DNA from: Segatella copri
GTDB lineage: Bacteria; Bacteroidota; Bacteroidia; Bacteroidales; Bacteroidaceae
Length of the DNA: 64,000 nt
Assembly (NCBI RefSeq): GCF_949820605.1
Contig: NZ_CATKVU010000006.1
Coordinates: forward strand, 3,257,431 to 3,321,430
Direction of reading: 5' to 3'
The notes beneath the pieces are model-generated. The model was not told where the DNA came from. It saw only the letters and a list, made by a program, of their open reading frames with translations, and ran no database searches. Within the stretch, counting starts at the first letter, position 1, and every line of letters starts with the position of its first letter. Positions 33,354 to 43,834 of this stretch are shown one piece after another. Position numbers and translations under genes: made by a program.

Positions 33354-35960
33354 ATGAACAATTTGAACATGAAGAGATTATTATCTTTCGCTTTCATTGC
33401 TTGTGCTGCATTTCTTACGGTAACAGCGCAAGGTGTTGTAAGCAACAATCCTGTGGCTGCAACCAATGCTATCGTGAAATGTGGCAATGCTCGTTTCACC
33501 GTGCTTACTCCTGAGATGATACGCATTGAGTATAGTGCAAAGGGTACGTTTGAGGATCAAGCAACATTTACGGTTGTCAATCGTAATTTGGATGTTCCTC
33601 AATTTACAAAAACTGAAGATGATACCTATTTATATATAACAACATCCAACTTGAAGTTGAAGTATCGCAAGGGTACAGACCCTCGTACAATACCAGCTTC
33701 TTCCACGAACCTTACCATTGCAGTCAACGGTGATGGTGTTCAGTCCGTATGGTATCCAGGTAAGCCAGACCCATTGAACCTGAAGGGAACCTGCCGTACT
33801 TTGGATGGACTGATGGGCGATAGCAAGCGTTCAGAGATGGAAAACGGTCTTGTGTCACGTTCTGGTTGGGCAGTGATAGACGACTCTTGGAGTTCCTCTC
33901 GTGCAGATGGTGGACGTTCATACGCATTGGTGCCAAGTACGGAAGTTGGATATAGTTGGTGGGCTGACCGTGCAGACAATCATGCAATGGACACCTATTT
34001 CTTGGGTTATGGTCACAATTACAAGAAGGCAATAGCCGACTTTACAAAGATAGCAGGTGACATACCTTTGCCTCCAGACTATGTGTTTGGATATTGGTAT
34101 AGCAAGTATGCCTCTTATTCGGCAGATGATTATCGCAATATCATGAAGGACTTGAAGACGAACAAGATTCCTACTGATGTGATGATTCTCGACATGGATT
34201 GGCATTGGAATGGTAATGCTTACAGTGGTTCGGAAGGTCGTGGAGGTTGGACTGGTTGGTCTTGGAATACAAACTTGATTCCAAATGCTACCCAATTACT
34301 TTCAGAGATGCACGAACAGAACTTTAAGACTGCTCTCAACTTGCATCCTGCCGATGGAATCAATGAGGTGGAGTCTCCATCTTATTTTGCGGCAATGAAG
34401 TCCGAATTGGGTGGCAAGTATCTCAATGATGATAAGAACACCATCAACTGGAGTCTTGATTATACAGATTTTACAAAGTCTTTCTTTAAGAATATCATCC
34501 GTGACCATGAAAAAGAAGGCGTAGATTTCTGGTGGATAGATTGGCAACAGCATCTTACGAGTCCATATACCAACTCTTTGAGTGAGACATTCTGGTGCAA
34601 CCATGTGTTCTATAATGAGGCAGCGAAGCGTACCGGCCATCGTCCTGTCATCTTCCATCGTTGGGGAGGTTTGGGTAGCCATCGTTATCAGATAGGTTTC
34701 TCGGGTGATGCCAATATCAGTTATGACGCTTTGGCATTTGAGCCATACTTCACAGCAACGGCTTCTAATGTTGGTTACGGTTATTGGGGACACGACCTGG
34801 GAGGTCACATGTATTCAAGTGAAGAACTTGTCAACAATCCTAACCTCGTGTTACGCTGGATTCAGTTTGGCGTGTTTACCCCAATCTTCCGTACTCATGC
34901 CACAAGTGATGACCGCATCGAACGTAGAATCTGGAAGTTCTCTAATTTCCCTACCATATTGGAGGCAGTGCGTTTGCGTTATACTTTGTTCCCATACATC
35001 TATACGATGGCTCGCAAGACATACGAAACAGGTATCTCTCTTTGCCGTCCACTCTATTATGAGTATCCAGAGGTAGAGGAGGCTTACACATACGATGGAG
35101 AGTATTTCTTTGGTGATGACATCTTGGTGGCTCCTATCACGGCTCAAGCAGGGAGTGACGGAAAGACCAATAAGGAAATCTGGTTCCCTGAAGGTAAATG
35201 GTGGAGTGCATCTACTCATGAGATGATAGAAGGCCCATGCAAGCGCACAATGACATTTACAGAAGAACAGATACCTTATTTCTTCCGTGAAGGTTCGGTC
35301 ATTCCTTTCAATCCATCTACAGTGATGAATGTTACGGAACGTCCTGATAACTTGGTGCTTCATGTGGTGGCTGGTGCCAATGGTGAAGGTTCTCTTTATG
35401 AGGATGATGGTGACAATGCTGATTATGCTACCGATTATGCCAAGACTTCCTTGAAGCAAGTTTGTGATGGCAACAGAGGTGAATACATCATCTCGGAACG
35501 TCAAGGTTCAGTAAGCAAAGCTCCTCAGAACCGTTCTTATGTGATGCACATCTATAATACTTCTGCTCCTATCTCAGCCCAAGTGGATGGTGTGAGTGCA
35601 ACTTTCAGCTATGATGAGGCTACTCATTGCACTACGGTGGAAGTACCTTCGGGAAGTTGTTCGCTGGAACGAAAAGTCGTCGTGGAGTATAGTCCTGCGA
35701 CGGCAATAGATAAGATAGGGGCAAATAAGGTAAGTGTTGCTTATGACAAGACTGGTCAACAACTTGTTGCTTCATTCGGCAAACTTGCCCAACAAGTATC
35801 CTTGGTGGTGAGCAATGTCGCTGGCAAGACGTTGTTGGCAAACAACTATAAGCAAGTAGATGGCTTCTCTGAAGATTTGTCAATGTTGATGCCACAGCTA
35901 TATATAAGTAAGGTGGTGGCTGACAGCAAGACATACGTAAACAAGTTTATTAAAGAATAA
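33354..35960 (+). CDS. GH31 alpha-glucosidase-type hydrolase with T9SS tail
   Basis: 868 residues (start 33354, or 33369 at MKRLLSF) with a signal peptide ending near TVTAQG. A GH31 N-terminal sandwich is followed by the (beta/alpha)8 barrel with DVMILDMDWHW (~275), the nucleophile Asp in VDFWWIDWQQ (~395) and the acid/base Asp region IGFSGDANIS (~450), then GYGYWGHDLGG. Next come a DUF5110-like sandwich (~700-780) and a C-terminal segment like a type IX sorting tail (LYISKVVADSKTYVNKFIKE). The family splits alpha-glucosidic or alpha-xylosidic bonds. In this locus an exo-alpha-glucosidase acting on alpha-1,6/1,4-glucan ends is most likely. It is the first gene of the operon. Confidence 0.9.
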   Translation: MNNLNMKRLLSFAFIACAAFLTVTAQGVVSNNPVAATNAIVKCGNARFTVLTPEMIRIEYSAKGTFEDQATFTVVNRNLDVPQFTKTEDDTYLYITTSNLKLKYRKGTDPRTIPASSTNLTIAVNGDGVQSVWYPGKPDPLNLKGTCRTLDGLMGDSKRSEMENGLVSRSGWAVIDDSWSSSRADGGRSYALVPSTEVGYSWWADRADNHAMDTYFLGYGHNYKKAIADFTKIAGDIPLPPDYVFGYWYSKYASYSADDYRNIMKDLKTNKIPTDVMILDMDWHWNGNAYSGSEGRGGWTGWSWNTNLIPNATQLLSEMHEQNFKTALNLHPADGINEVESPSYFAAMKSELGGKYLNDDKNTINWSLDYTDFTKSFFKNIIRDHEKEGVDFWWIDWQQHLTSPYTNSLSETFWCNHVFYNEAAKRTGHRPVIFHRWGGLGSHRYQIGFSGDANISYDALAFEPYFTATASNVGYGYWGHDLGGHMYSSEELVNNPNLVLRWIQFGVFTPIFRTHATSDDRIERRIWKFSNFPTILEAVRLRYTLFPYIYTMARKTYETGISLCRPLYYEYPEVEEAYTYDGEYFFGDDILVAPITAQAGSDGKTNKEIWFPEGKWWSASTHEMIEGPCKRTMTFTEEQIPYFFREGSVIPFNPSTVMNVTERPDNLVLHVVAGANGEGSLYEDDGDNADYATDYAKTSLKQVCDGNRGEYIISERQGSVSKAPQNRSYVMHIYNTSAPISAQVDGVSATFSYDEATHCTTVEVPSGSCSLERKVVVEYSPATAIDKIGANKVSVAYDKTGQQLVASFGKLAQQVSLVVSNVAGKTLLANNYKQVDGFSEDLSMLMPQLYISKVVADSKTYVNKFIKE

Positions 35961-35973
35961 AAGTGATATACCC

Positions 35974-37359
35974 ATGAAAAGATTATTTTTGTCACTATAT
36001 GCCATCTTGGCTGTTTGGGGAGTGAAAGCTGCTGATATGCCTTACTCCTTGGAGTTGTCGCAACTATATATCATTGGTGATGCTACTCCATACGCTTGGG
36101 ATACCAGCAAGACTCCTGATATGGAAAAGATAAATGAGGGACTGTTTCGATGGACAGGTCACTTGGAGGCTGGCAAGGAATTTAAGTTCCTCAATACGAG
36201 AGCATTTCATAAGCATATCGTAGGTACTTCGGCAGACCAAAATATCCAAGTAGGTCAGTATTATGACCTAAACTTGGAAATCAACTGGGAATTGCCTGGA
36301 GACAAGGACTTAAAGTTTAAGCCAACTGTCACTGGAGACTATACCGTGTATGTTGATTTGCAAAGCATGAAGATGGTTGTTTGTGAGAAGGAAGATGAGG
36401 TGGAATTGCCAGAAAAGCTCTATGCGACGGGTACTGCATTGGGAGGCAAGGTAGTGGAACTCCCACAGTATGGCAATGTAGAGTTCAAGACGTTGCTTGA
36501 TTTGCAACCGGGTAATCTCATTCTGCAAGATACACCAGAGGCGACATCATCTACGAAGTATTATACTTCTCTCTTTGAAGGCGTGGATATTTCCTTTGGA
36601 CAAGACTATAGCTCTTCCTTGAAATGTACGACAGATAAGCAGACTGAAGGATGGAGTGTGAGCGTTCCTGGTAAATATACGCTTTATGCTATCAAAGACA
36701 AACATCAGGCATACGCCAAGATATTCAAGCCACGCCGTACACTCTATTTGGTAGGAGGATGCCTCAAGAAATATTGGGACTATTGGACAGACCCAGCTAC
36801 TTGCCAATTCACTCCAAGTTCATCCAATCCAGAGGAATTGGTATGGGAAGGTTACTTATCTCCTACATGGAGCGATGACCGTCAAGAACCAAGCAAGTTG
36901 AAGATACTGACCAACCAGAGTTGGACATCGGAAACTTTTCATCCATACGTAGCCGACACTCCTTTGGTTGGTGAAGGAAACTTCCGTAGTTCAGGTGGCG
37001 ATGATGTGAAATGGGAAATCTCCGAGGCAGGGAATTATCGCATTACCATCAATACGGCAACAGAAACCATTCGTGGAGAACTGTTGGGTAGCAATGCCAA
37101 GGAACTGAATGCCGTAACAGAAGTTCGGAAGGTAGAACAGGATGCTTCTGTACAGATCGTTTGTGGCAAAGGAACGATATACGTGAAGTCAACAGAGAAG
37201 CCTGTTACAATATCGGTGTGTTCGATATATGGCAAGCAGATCGCTTCTTACTCAAACATCCAAGAGGGTGTCGTTGCAGAAGGCTTGGCAAAAGGAGTAT
37301 ATATCGTAAAAACCGTAGGCGCAAGAACTTCCTGTCCCAAGAAAATCATGATAGATTAA
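35974..37359 (+). CDS. SusE/SusF-like starch-binding protein with T9SS tail
   Basis: 461 residues. It has an ordinary signal peptide (LAVWGVKAAD) rather than a lipobox, unlike classic SusF. Repeated SusF/SusE sandwich domains are seen at ~25-135 (LYIIGDATPYAWDTSKTPDM), ~140-245, and ~250-375 (LYLVGGCLKKYWDYWTDPA). The last ~70 residues form a type IX sorting tail (ISVCSIYGKQIASYSN, then GVYIVKTVGARTSCPKKIMI). Presumed role: glucan binding at the cell surface or in secreted form, positioning substrate for GH31 and SusC/D. It starts 13 bp after GH31 and so is in the same operon. Confidence 0.85.
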   Translation: MKRLFLSLYAILAVWGVKAADMPYSLELSQLYIIGDATPYAWDTSKTPDMEKINEGLFRWTGHLEAGKEFKFLNTRAFHKHIVGTSADQNIQVGQYYDLNLEINWELPGDKDLKFKPTVTGDYTVYVDLQSMKMVVCEKEDEVELPEKLYATGTALGGKVVELPQYGNVEFKTLLDLQPGNLILQDTPEATSSTKYYTSLFEGVDISFGQDYSSSLKCTTDKQTEGWSVSVPGKYTLYAIKDKHQAYAKIFKPRRTLYLVGGCLKKYWDYWTDPATCQFTPSSSNPEELVWEGYLSPTWSDDRQEPSKLKILTNQSWTSETFHPYVADTPLVGEGNFRSSGGDDVKWEISEAGNYRITINTATETIRGELLGSNAKELNAVTEVRKVEQDASVQIVCGKGTIYVKSTEKPVTISVCSIYGKQIASYSNIQEGVVAEGLAKGVYIVKTVGARTSCPKKIMID

Positions 37360-37410
37360 TTAAGGTTCCTAACCGAAAAGAATATACATTAACTTAAAAG
37401 TATAAAGCAT

Positions 37411-37733
37411 ATGAAAACATTCCTAAAAAAGACAACCGCACTGTTATGCTTGTGCATGCTGATGCCTCTTACGCTTTTGGCACAGGAAATGCTGAAAGTG
37501 CAGGGTACTGTCACTGATGCTTCTGGTGAGCCTCTGATAGGTGTAAATGTAAGGACATCTTCTTCCAAGGCAGGTGCCGTTACAGACATGGATGGTAACT
37601 ATACCATCGAGGTTTCTCCTAAGGCTACCTTAGTATTCTCATACGTGGGTTTTGAGGCTCTCTTACCGAGGCGGTAAAGGGACGCAAGAAAATCAATGTT
37701 ACCATGAAAGAAGATGCAAATATTAATATCTAA
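37411..37733 (+). pseudogene. Frameshifted N-terminal SusC fragment
   Basis: A signal peptide (LCMLMPLTLLAQE) and a complete carboxypeptidase-regulatory-like domain (VQGTVTDASGEPLIGVNVRT, YTIEVSPKATLVFSYVGFE) are read up to ~residue 82. The frame then shifts near 37660 and hits a stop at 37677. Reading on in the other frame gives GSLTEAVKGRKKINVTMKED, the expected end of this domain, and a stop at 37731. The plug and barrel are absent. It is probably the remnant of a SusC-type gene; a leaky small protein cannot be excluded. Confidence 0.75.
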
Positions 37734-37747
37734 AAATATTTATTAAC

Positions 37748-40700
37748 ATGAATGTAAGACAGACGTTTTTATGCTCGTTATTGCTGATGCCTGGTGTAGG
37801 TGCTGGCGTTACTACCATATCTGCTGCATTGCCTAATGTTGTTCAGCAGCAACAAAAAGGCATTAAGGCAAGTGGTACAGTTGTTGATAATGAGAACAAT
37901 CCTTTGATAGGTGCCACAGTCACTGTCAAGGGAACCAAGACTATTGCTATTACTGATATGGATGGACACTTCTATATCGATGTACCAAACAAAAATAGTG
38001 TCTTGGTTTTTAACTATCTCGGTTTTAAGCCTCAAGAGGTAAAGGTAGGATCTGATATTAACTTTAATATCCAGTTGAAAGAAGATGCGGTAAGTGCCGA
38101 TGAGGTTGTTGTCGTAGGTTATGGTAACCAGAAAAAGCTTTCGGTCATTGGCTCTATTCAGACACTTGACCCGGGAAATCTCCAGATGGGTTCTTCTCGT
38201 TCAATGAGTAACAACTTAGCTGGTCAATTGGCTGGTGTTATCGCATATCAGCCTTCTGGTGAACCTGGTTATGACAACTCGCAGTTCTGGATTCGAGGTA
38301 TTTCAACTTTTGGTGCAGGCGGTAGTTCTCCATTAGTATTGGTAGATGGTGTAGAGCGTAGTTTGAACGATATAGATCCTGCAGAAATCGAGTCGTTCTC
38401 TGTATTGAAGGATGCTTCTGCAAGTGCCATGTATGGTGTACGTGGTGCTAATGGTGTCATTATCATCAATACCAAGCGTGGCTCTGTTGCTAAGCCTTCT
38501 ATTGACTTCAGATTTGAGCAGGCTATTACGAAACCGACCAAATTGCCCGAATTTATCGGCGCAGCAGAATATATGACGTTACTTAACAATTTGTGTTCTG
38601 ATCCCAGTAAGAGAATGTTTACCAAGGATCAAATCATGAAAACATATACTGGTTACGATAAAGATCTTTATCCTGATGTAGACTGGATAGATGCTATTAC
38701 TAAGGACTATGCCACTTCTACCCGAGGTAACATGACAGTCTCAGGAGGAACTAATATATTAAGGTATTCATTGACAGCTTCTGTCTATCACGAGACTGGC
38801 ATTATGGAGACAGATGATACTTTGCCTTATGATACAGGGTCAAAACTGACACGCTTTAATATGCGTGCCAATGTCGATCTCGATTTGACCAAAACCACCT
38901 TGCTTCGTTTCAATGTGGGTGGATATCTGCAGAACTTGCGCAAGTCGAATAGTGGTACCGACAATGTGTTTACTCATGCATTCGAAACCCCACCATTTGT
39001 ACATCCTGCCATTTATTCAGATGGTACTATCCCTATTGCCAGTGCCAATCGTTTCAATCCTTGGGCAGAGAGTACACAGCAGGGCTATTATAGAGGAACA
39101 CGAAGTAAGTTGGAGTCTCTCTTCCAGTTGGAACAAAACCTGAAAATGATTACACCTGGTTTGAAGTTCAAGGCAACTTTTGCATTTGACACCTATAACG
39201 AGAACTTTGTAACTCGTGGAAAGACCCCAACCTATTATGGTGTGGCTAAGTCGCGAGGTGATGAGGGTGAGCTGATTCATGGTGTACTTTCTTATGGTAG
39301 CGAGTTCTTAGGGCATAGCTCCAATGCAAATTATGGTAACAACAGTACTTATTTAGAGTTCTCCTTAGGCTATAATCATACTTTTGCCAAAAAGCATGCC
39401 GTAGATGCCCTCTTCCTTTACAACCAGCGTTCTTACGATTGGGGTGATATCCAACCTAAGCGTTCACAAGGTATAGCGGGTCGTCTTTCTTATACATTCG
39501 ACCGTCGTTATGTGGGTGAGTTCAACTTCGGTTACAATGGTAGTGAGAATTTTGCCAAAGGCCATCGCTTCGGTTTCTTCCCATCTCTTGCCTTAGGTTG
39601 GATTATTTCTGAGGAAAAGTTTATGAGAAACAGTGCTGATTGGCTGACTCTCTTGAAGTTGAAAGGCTCTATAGGTAAGGTCGGTAATGATGATATCGGA
39701 GGACGCCGCTTCGCTTATATTACCACTATTAACACAGGAGCTTCTGGCTATCATTTTGGTTATGCTGGTGATTATTGGCGTCAAGGATATTCTGAGGGTG
39801 AGGTAGGTGTTAACAATTTGACATGGGAAACCTCAACAAAGACCAATGTTGGTATAGAGTTGGGACTTTGGAATGAGTTTAACCTCCAGTTTGACTACTT
39901 CTATGAGCATCGTACCAACATATTCATGCAGCGTAAGACTATTCCTACACAGGCAGGTTTCTTGAGTAACCCCTATGCCAACTATGGCGTCGTAGACAAC
40001 AGTGGTGTGGATGGTACTATTACTTGGAATCACAAGTTTGGCAAGGATTTGCGAGTAGCTTTAAGAGCAAATTTCACCTATGCTAAGAATGAAGTCAAGG
40101 AGTATGATGAACCAGAGTCAGTAAAGGGTACTTATCGTTCATTAACAGGTCGTTCTATTGGTACACTTTGGGGACTTCAGGCAGAACGTCTCTATACAGA
40201 CGAAGATTTTGAAAATGGTAAGTTGAAGGCAGGTATTCCTACACCAAATATAGGCTCTGTAGTTCGGCCTGGTGACATTAAATATCGTGATATGAACGAT
40301 GATGGTGTTATCGATGCCAAGGATGAAGGATATATAGGTGGAACAACGACTCCAAGAATTGTTTATGGTTTTGGTGGTAATGTCGAATACAAGAACTTTG
40401 ACTTTAGTTTCTTCTTCCAAGGAACAGGACAGAGCTATCGTATTATAGGAGGTACTCAGTACTTTATTCCAGGAAGTGGTCAAGGAGTTATGGGAAATGT
40501 TTATGCAAACTATAAGGATTGCTGGACTGAGGAAAATCCGTCACAAGATGTGTTCTGGCCTCGTTTGTCGGAAAGCACCAATCCCAACAACAACTATGCC
40601 TCAACATGGTGGAAGAAAGATATGAGCTTCTTGCGTCTCAAGTCTATTGAGCTGGGTTATACCTTACCAAGGAGCCTTACTAAGGCCATTTATTCCAACA

Positions 40701-40840
40701 ATATCCGCTTCTTTGTTAGTGGTAATAACTTGTTCTATATTTCTAAGTTCAAATTGTGGGATCCTGAGCTTGATACAACCGATGGACTAAAATATCCATC
40801 CATGCGCTCTGTAATGTTTGGGTTCCAGTTGAATTTTTGA
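37748..40840 (+). CDS. SusC/RagA-family TonB-linked outer-membrane transporter
   Basis: 1,030 residues: a signal region, carboxypeptidase-regulatory-like domain (~40-115; GTVVDNENNPLIGATVTVKG), the SusC box DEVVVVGYGNQKK (~118), plug (~130-235; WIRGISTF, LVLVDGVERSLNDIDP, YGVRGANGVIIINTK) and a 22-strand-type barrel ending MRSVMFGFQLNF. It imports oligosaccharides through the outer membrane, powered by TonB, with SusD as lid. The SusD gene follows 29 bp downstream. Length and motifs are complete, so the transporter should work despite the broken SusC fragment just upstream. Confidence 0.95.
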   Translation: MNVRQTFLCSLLLMPGVGAGVTTISAALPNVVQQQQKGIKASGTVVDNENNPLIGATVTVKGTKTIAITDMDGHFYIDVPNKNSVLVFNYLGFKPQEVKVGSDINFNIQLKEDAVSADEVVVVGYGNQKKLSVIGSIQTLDPGNLQMGSSRSMSNNLAGQLAGVIAYQPSGEPGYDNSQFWIRGISTFGAGGSSPLVLVDGVERSLNDIDPAEIESFSVLKDASASAMYGVRGANGVIIINTKRGSVAKPSIDFRFEQAITKPTKLPEFIGAAEYMTLLNNLCSDPSKRMFTKDQIMKTYTGYDKDLYPDVDWIDAITKDYATSTRGNMTVSGGTNILRYSLTASVYHETGIMETDDTLPYDTGSKLTRFNMRANVDLDLTKTTLLRFNVGGYLQNLRKSNSGTDNVFTHAFETPPFVHPAIYSDGTIPIASANRFNPWAESTQQGYYRGTRSKLESLFQLEQNLKMITPGLKFKATFAFDTYNENFVTRGKTPTYYGVAKSRGDEGELIHGVLSYGSEFLGHSSNANYGNNSTYLEFSLGYNHTFAKKHAVDALFLYNQRSYDWGDIQPKRSQGIAGRLSYTFDRRYVGEFNFGYNGSENFAKGHRFGFFPSLALGWIISEEKFMRNSADWLTLLKLKGSIGKVGNDDIGGRRFAYITTINTGASGYHFGYAGDYWRQGYSEGEVGVNNLTWETSTKTNVGIELGLWNEFNLQFDYFYEHRTNIFMQRKTIPTQAGFLSNPYANYGVVDNSGVDGTITWNHKFGKDLRVALRANFTYAKNEVKEYDEPESVKGTYRSLTGRSIGTLWGLQAERLYTDEDFENGKLKAGIPTPNIGSVVRPGDIKYRDMNDDGVIDAKDEGYIGGTTTPRIVYGFGGNVEYKNFDFSFFFQGTGQSYRIIGGTQYFIPGSGQGVMGNVYANYKDCWTEENPSQDVFWPRLSESTNPNNNYASTWWKKDMSFLRLKSIELGYTLPRSLTKAIYSNNIRFFVSGNNLFYISKFKLWDPELDTTDGLKYPSMRSVMFGFQLNF

Positions 40841-40869
40841 TTAGTAATAAATAATAAAAGACAAAAACA

Positions 40870-42747
40870 ATGAGAAAGACATTATATATTGTGACAATGG
40901 TATTAGGCATGTTCGGATTCTCGTCTTGTTCAGATTATTTGGACAAGGAGAGTGACACCGAACTTGACTTGAAGATGGTCTTTGAGGACAAGACCCGTAC
41001 CGAGGGATGGCTTGCCAATGTCTATTCTGGAATTCCTGATCCATATCTTGGCTATTTGCAGTATGAGGGTTGGGAGATTTTAGGTGACGACATGACACCT
41101 TCAGAGCGTTATCGCCAGTTCAGTGGTTGGAATGTCATTCCTTTTATCTTGGGCGAGTGGACTACCAACAGCTACTGGGATGGCAACTTCTGGGCCAATT
41201 TTCCACAGCGTATTCGTGAGGCAAACATCTTTATCCAAAATGTACATGCTTTGAACGAACAGGGCATAACCCCAACTGAGGTGGAGTACATGAAAGCTGA
41301 ATGTCGCTTCATGAAGGCGTATTACTATGCCCTGCTTGCCAACACATACGGTGGTATTCCTTTTGCACCTGACGAAATCACACCATCCAACTTCAACTTG
41401 AGTGATCTGATGATTGGTCAAACTCCTTATGACCAAGTCATTGATTGGTGTGATAAGGAATTGCAGGCCGCTTCTAAGATATTGCCTGCCAAATATACAG
41501 AGGCTCGCAAGTATGGTCGTGCTACCAGTATCATGTGTCTGGCTGTAAGGGCGCGTATGTTGCTCTATGCTGCAAGCCCATTGGTTAATGGTAATACTGA
41601 TTATGCCAACTACAAGAACGACAAGGGAGAAAACATCATAAGCCAGACTTACGATGCCAGTAAATGGAGAAAGGCTGCCGATGCTTGCAAAGAGTTAATT
41701 TCAGAGGCAGAGGCTGCTGGATATAAATTGTATGAGGTGAAAAAGGCAGATGGAACGATAGACCCATTTATGTCATATCAGGACATGATGTTTAAGTGTT
41801 TCGATGAGGGGAATACCGAAATTCTGTTCGCTCGTCCTGGTGGATGTAACTATTCTTATTATGAAGAGCTTGCTACACCTTTGCGTAGCAGCGGTAATGG
41901 TGGACTGGGTGTAACACAGTCTTTGGTGGATGCGTTCTCAATGGAGAATGGTCTTCCTATTACCGACCCTGCATCCAATTATAAGGAAGAAGGCTTCTCT
42001 GATGCCGACGAACAGCGCGACAATACCGACTGGGCCTCTCTTTGCAATGGAGGTTCCATCACTCGTAAGGGTACTTACAATATGTATTGCCATCGTGAAC
42101 CTCGTTTTTATATTTGCGTAAACTTCAACAATGGTTATTTCAATCAGGAAGATCGTGTATATAATATGTTTAGAGGTGATGGAACAGAGACAGATAACAA
42201 TGGAACTCATGATGCTCCTCAGAATGGTTACTTTGCAAAGAAGAAAATTTACTATAAGGATAATGTGAAACAAGGTAGTTATCAGTATCGCCCAGGTATA
42301 CTTTACCGCTTGGGTGAGGCTTATCTCAACTATGCTGAGGCTCTCAATGAATGTGATCCAGGCAATGAGGAAATCCTGGTATACCTCAATAAGATTCGTG
42401 AGCGTGCAGGTGTTCGCCAGTATACAACAGGTAATACTGATGACAACTACATACATGTCAACCTCAATAATCAGTCTGAGATGAGAAATCTGATTCATGC
42501 AGAGCGTCGCGTAGAACTCAATTGTGAAGGACTGCGCTATGATGATTTGCGACGTTGGAAGGAAGCTGAGAAGGTGCTTACGGGTCCATTCTATGGAATG
42601 AATGCTTATGGGCGTGATGCTGCAAGTTTTTATAAGCGTACTGTTTATCAGACACGTGTTTACAAAAAGGCATTCTATTGGTTCCCTATCCACCAGAGTG
42701 AAATAGACAAAAATACGAAGTTGAAACAGGCTCCTTATTGGAATTAA
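40870..42747 (+). CDS. SusD/RagB-family surface glycan-binding lipoprotein
   Basis: A 625-residue lipoprotein (lipobox GFSSC, Cys ~17; CSDYLDKESDTELD is typical). It shows the SusD pattern: helical TPR units with AECRFMKAYYYALLANTYGGIP (~145), VIDWCDKELQAASKILP and the C-terminal EILVYLNKIRERAGVRQY, ERRVELNCEGLRYDDLRRWK, and WFPIHQSEIDKN. It forms the lid over SusC and captures oligosaccharide. It is somewhat longer than average SusD (~550 aa). It lies directly after SusC in the operon. Confidence 0.95.
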   Translation: MRKTLYIVTMVLGMFGFSSCSDYLDKESDTELDLKMVFEDKTRTEGWLANVYSGIPDPYLGYLQYEGWEILGDDMTPSERYRQFSGWNVIPFILGEWTTNSYWDGNFWANFPQRIREANIFIQNVHALNEQGITPTEVEYMKAECRFMKAYYYALLANTYGGIPFAPDEITPSNFNLSDLMIGQTPYDQVIDWCDKELQAASKILPAKYTEARKYGRATSIMCLAVRARMLLYAASPLVNGNTDYANYKNDKGENIISQTYDASKWRKAADACKELISEAEAAGYKLYEVKKADGTIDPFMSYQDMMFKCFDEGNTEILFARPGGCNYSYYEELATPLRSSGNGGLGVTQSLVDAFSMENGLPITDPASNYKEEGFSDADEQRDNTDWASLCNGGSITRKGTYNMYCHREPRFYICVNFNNGYFNQEDRVYNMFRGDGTETDNNGTHDAPQNGYFAKKKIYYKDNVKQGSYQYRPGILYRLGEAYLNYAEALNECDPGNEEILVYLNKIRERAGVRQYTTGNTDDNYIHVNLNNQSEMRNLIHAERRVELNCEGLRYDDLRRWKEAEKVLTGPFYGMNAYGRDAASFYKRTVYQTRVYKKAFYWFPIHQSEIDKNTKLKQAPYWN

Positions 42748-42781
42748 ACATAATATAACCATCAATTAGAAGATATTTATC

Positions 42782-43834
42782 ATGAAGAAATTCATTTTAT
42801 ACATACTTGTCGCCATTCCTGTGTTTTTGGCAAGCTGTAGTGGTGATGACATTCGCTTTACTATTCCTGGAGTGGACGATCAGATGCACCTTGCTGCTTC
42901 TGAGGAATCGGTGACCCTTGAACAGGATAAGGGTGATGAGACTGCTATTTCCTTTACATGGGGCAAAGCTCAAGACCGTGGGGAAGGAACTAAAATAAAT
43001 TATTATTTCAAGATGGATCTCGAGGGCAACAACTTTGAGAACTCCATCAGTAAAATTTATATTCCCGAGGGACAGAATTCCGTTAGTTTCACTCATAAGC
43101 AGCTCAATTCATATTTGAAGACGTGGGGTGTTCCTACTGGTACAACTGCTATTGTTGAAGGAGAGATTATCGCAGAAGTAACTGGTGCAGACCATTACAT
43201 GAAACCTGAGATATCTACAACAAAGGTTAATGTGACAGGTTATGAGATTCAACCGCGTAATCTTTACATTTTCAAGGCTGATGCCACAGAAGGTGAGGGT
43301 GTTTTAATGGAAGAGGTTCTTTCTGAAACAAAGTACAGTTATGCTGGTGCATTGTTGGCTGGTGATTACAAGATTGCAGTAGATGCAGAGAGCGATGCTG
43401 TTCGAACTTTCCATGTGGAAAAAGACGGTTTCTGTGTTGTAAATGCAGATCTTTCAACAGGCGAGCAACCTACAATTACTTATCCTACTCCAGAGATAGA
43501 CAAACTTTATATGGTTGGTAGTGCTTGTGCGGCAGGATGGAATATTGGTGCCTCTTTGGAAATGACACAAGATCCTGTCAATAAGTTCTTATTTACATGG
43601 ATTGGTCAGCTTTCTGCAGGTGAGTTGAAATTCCCATTGGATACCCCAAGTGATTGGAGCTGCGATTTTATTATGGCTGCTTCCGAGAACCAGTCTATTA
43701 CTGACTCACGAGCTGTCAAGCGAAACAGTCCTGATACCAAGTGGCAGGTTCTTTCTGGCGAAGCGGGTAAATATAAGGTTACAGTTGATACATATCACAT
43801 GACAGTTACCTTTGAAAAGCAGAAAGAGGAATAG
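42782..43834 (+). CDS. SusE-like lipoprotein, cut short by an amber codon
   Basis: 350 residues before a TAG at 43832. Lipobox VFLASC (Cys ~19). An N-terminal SusE-type domain (~25-145; LEQDKGDETAISFTWGKAQD) is followed by a middle sandwich (~155-235) and one SusF_SusE binding domain (~240-348; LYMVGSACAAGWNIGASLEM, GELKFPLDTPSDWSCDF). The same frame continues without other stops for 125 codons to 44209 and encodes a second binding domain, so the ancestral protein was ~475 residues. As it stands the product keeps one C-terminal binding domain and may be functional. Role: surface glucan binding beside SusC/D. Confidence 0.85.
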   Translation: MKKFILYILVAIPVFLASCSGDDIRFTIPGVDDQMHLAASEESVTLEQDKGDETAISFTWGKAQDRGEGTKINYYFKMDLEGNNFENSISKIYIPEGQNSVSFTHKQLNSYLKTWGVPTGTTAIVEGEIIAEVTGADHYMKPEISTTKVNVTGYEIQPRNLYIFKADATEGEGVLMEEVLSETKYSYAGALLAGDYKIAVDAESDAVRTFHVEKDGFCVVNADLSTGEQPTITYPTPEIDKLYMVGSACAAGWNIGASLEMTQDPVNKFLFTWIGQLSAGELKFPLDTPSDWSCDFIMAASENQSITDSRAVKRNSPDTKWQVLSGEAGKYKVTVDTYHMTVTFEKQKEE

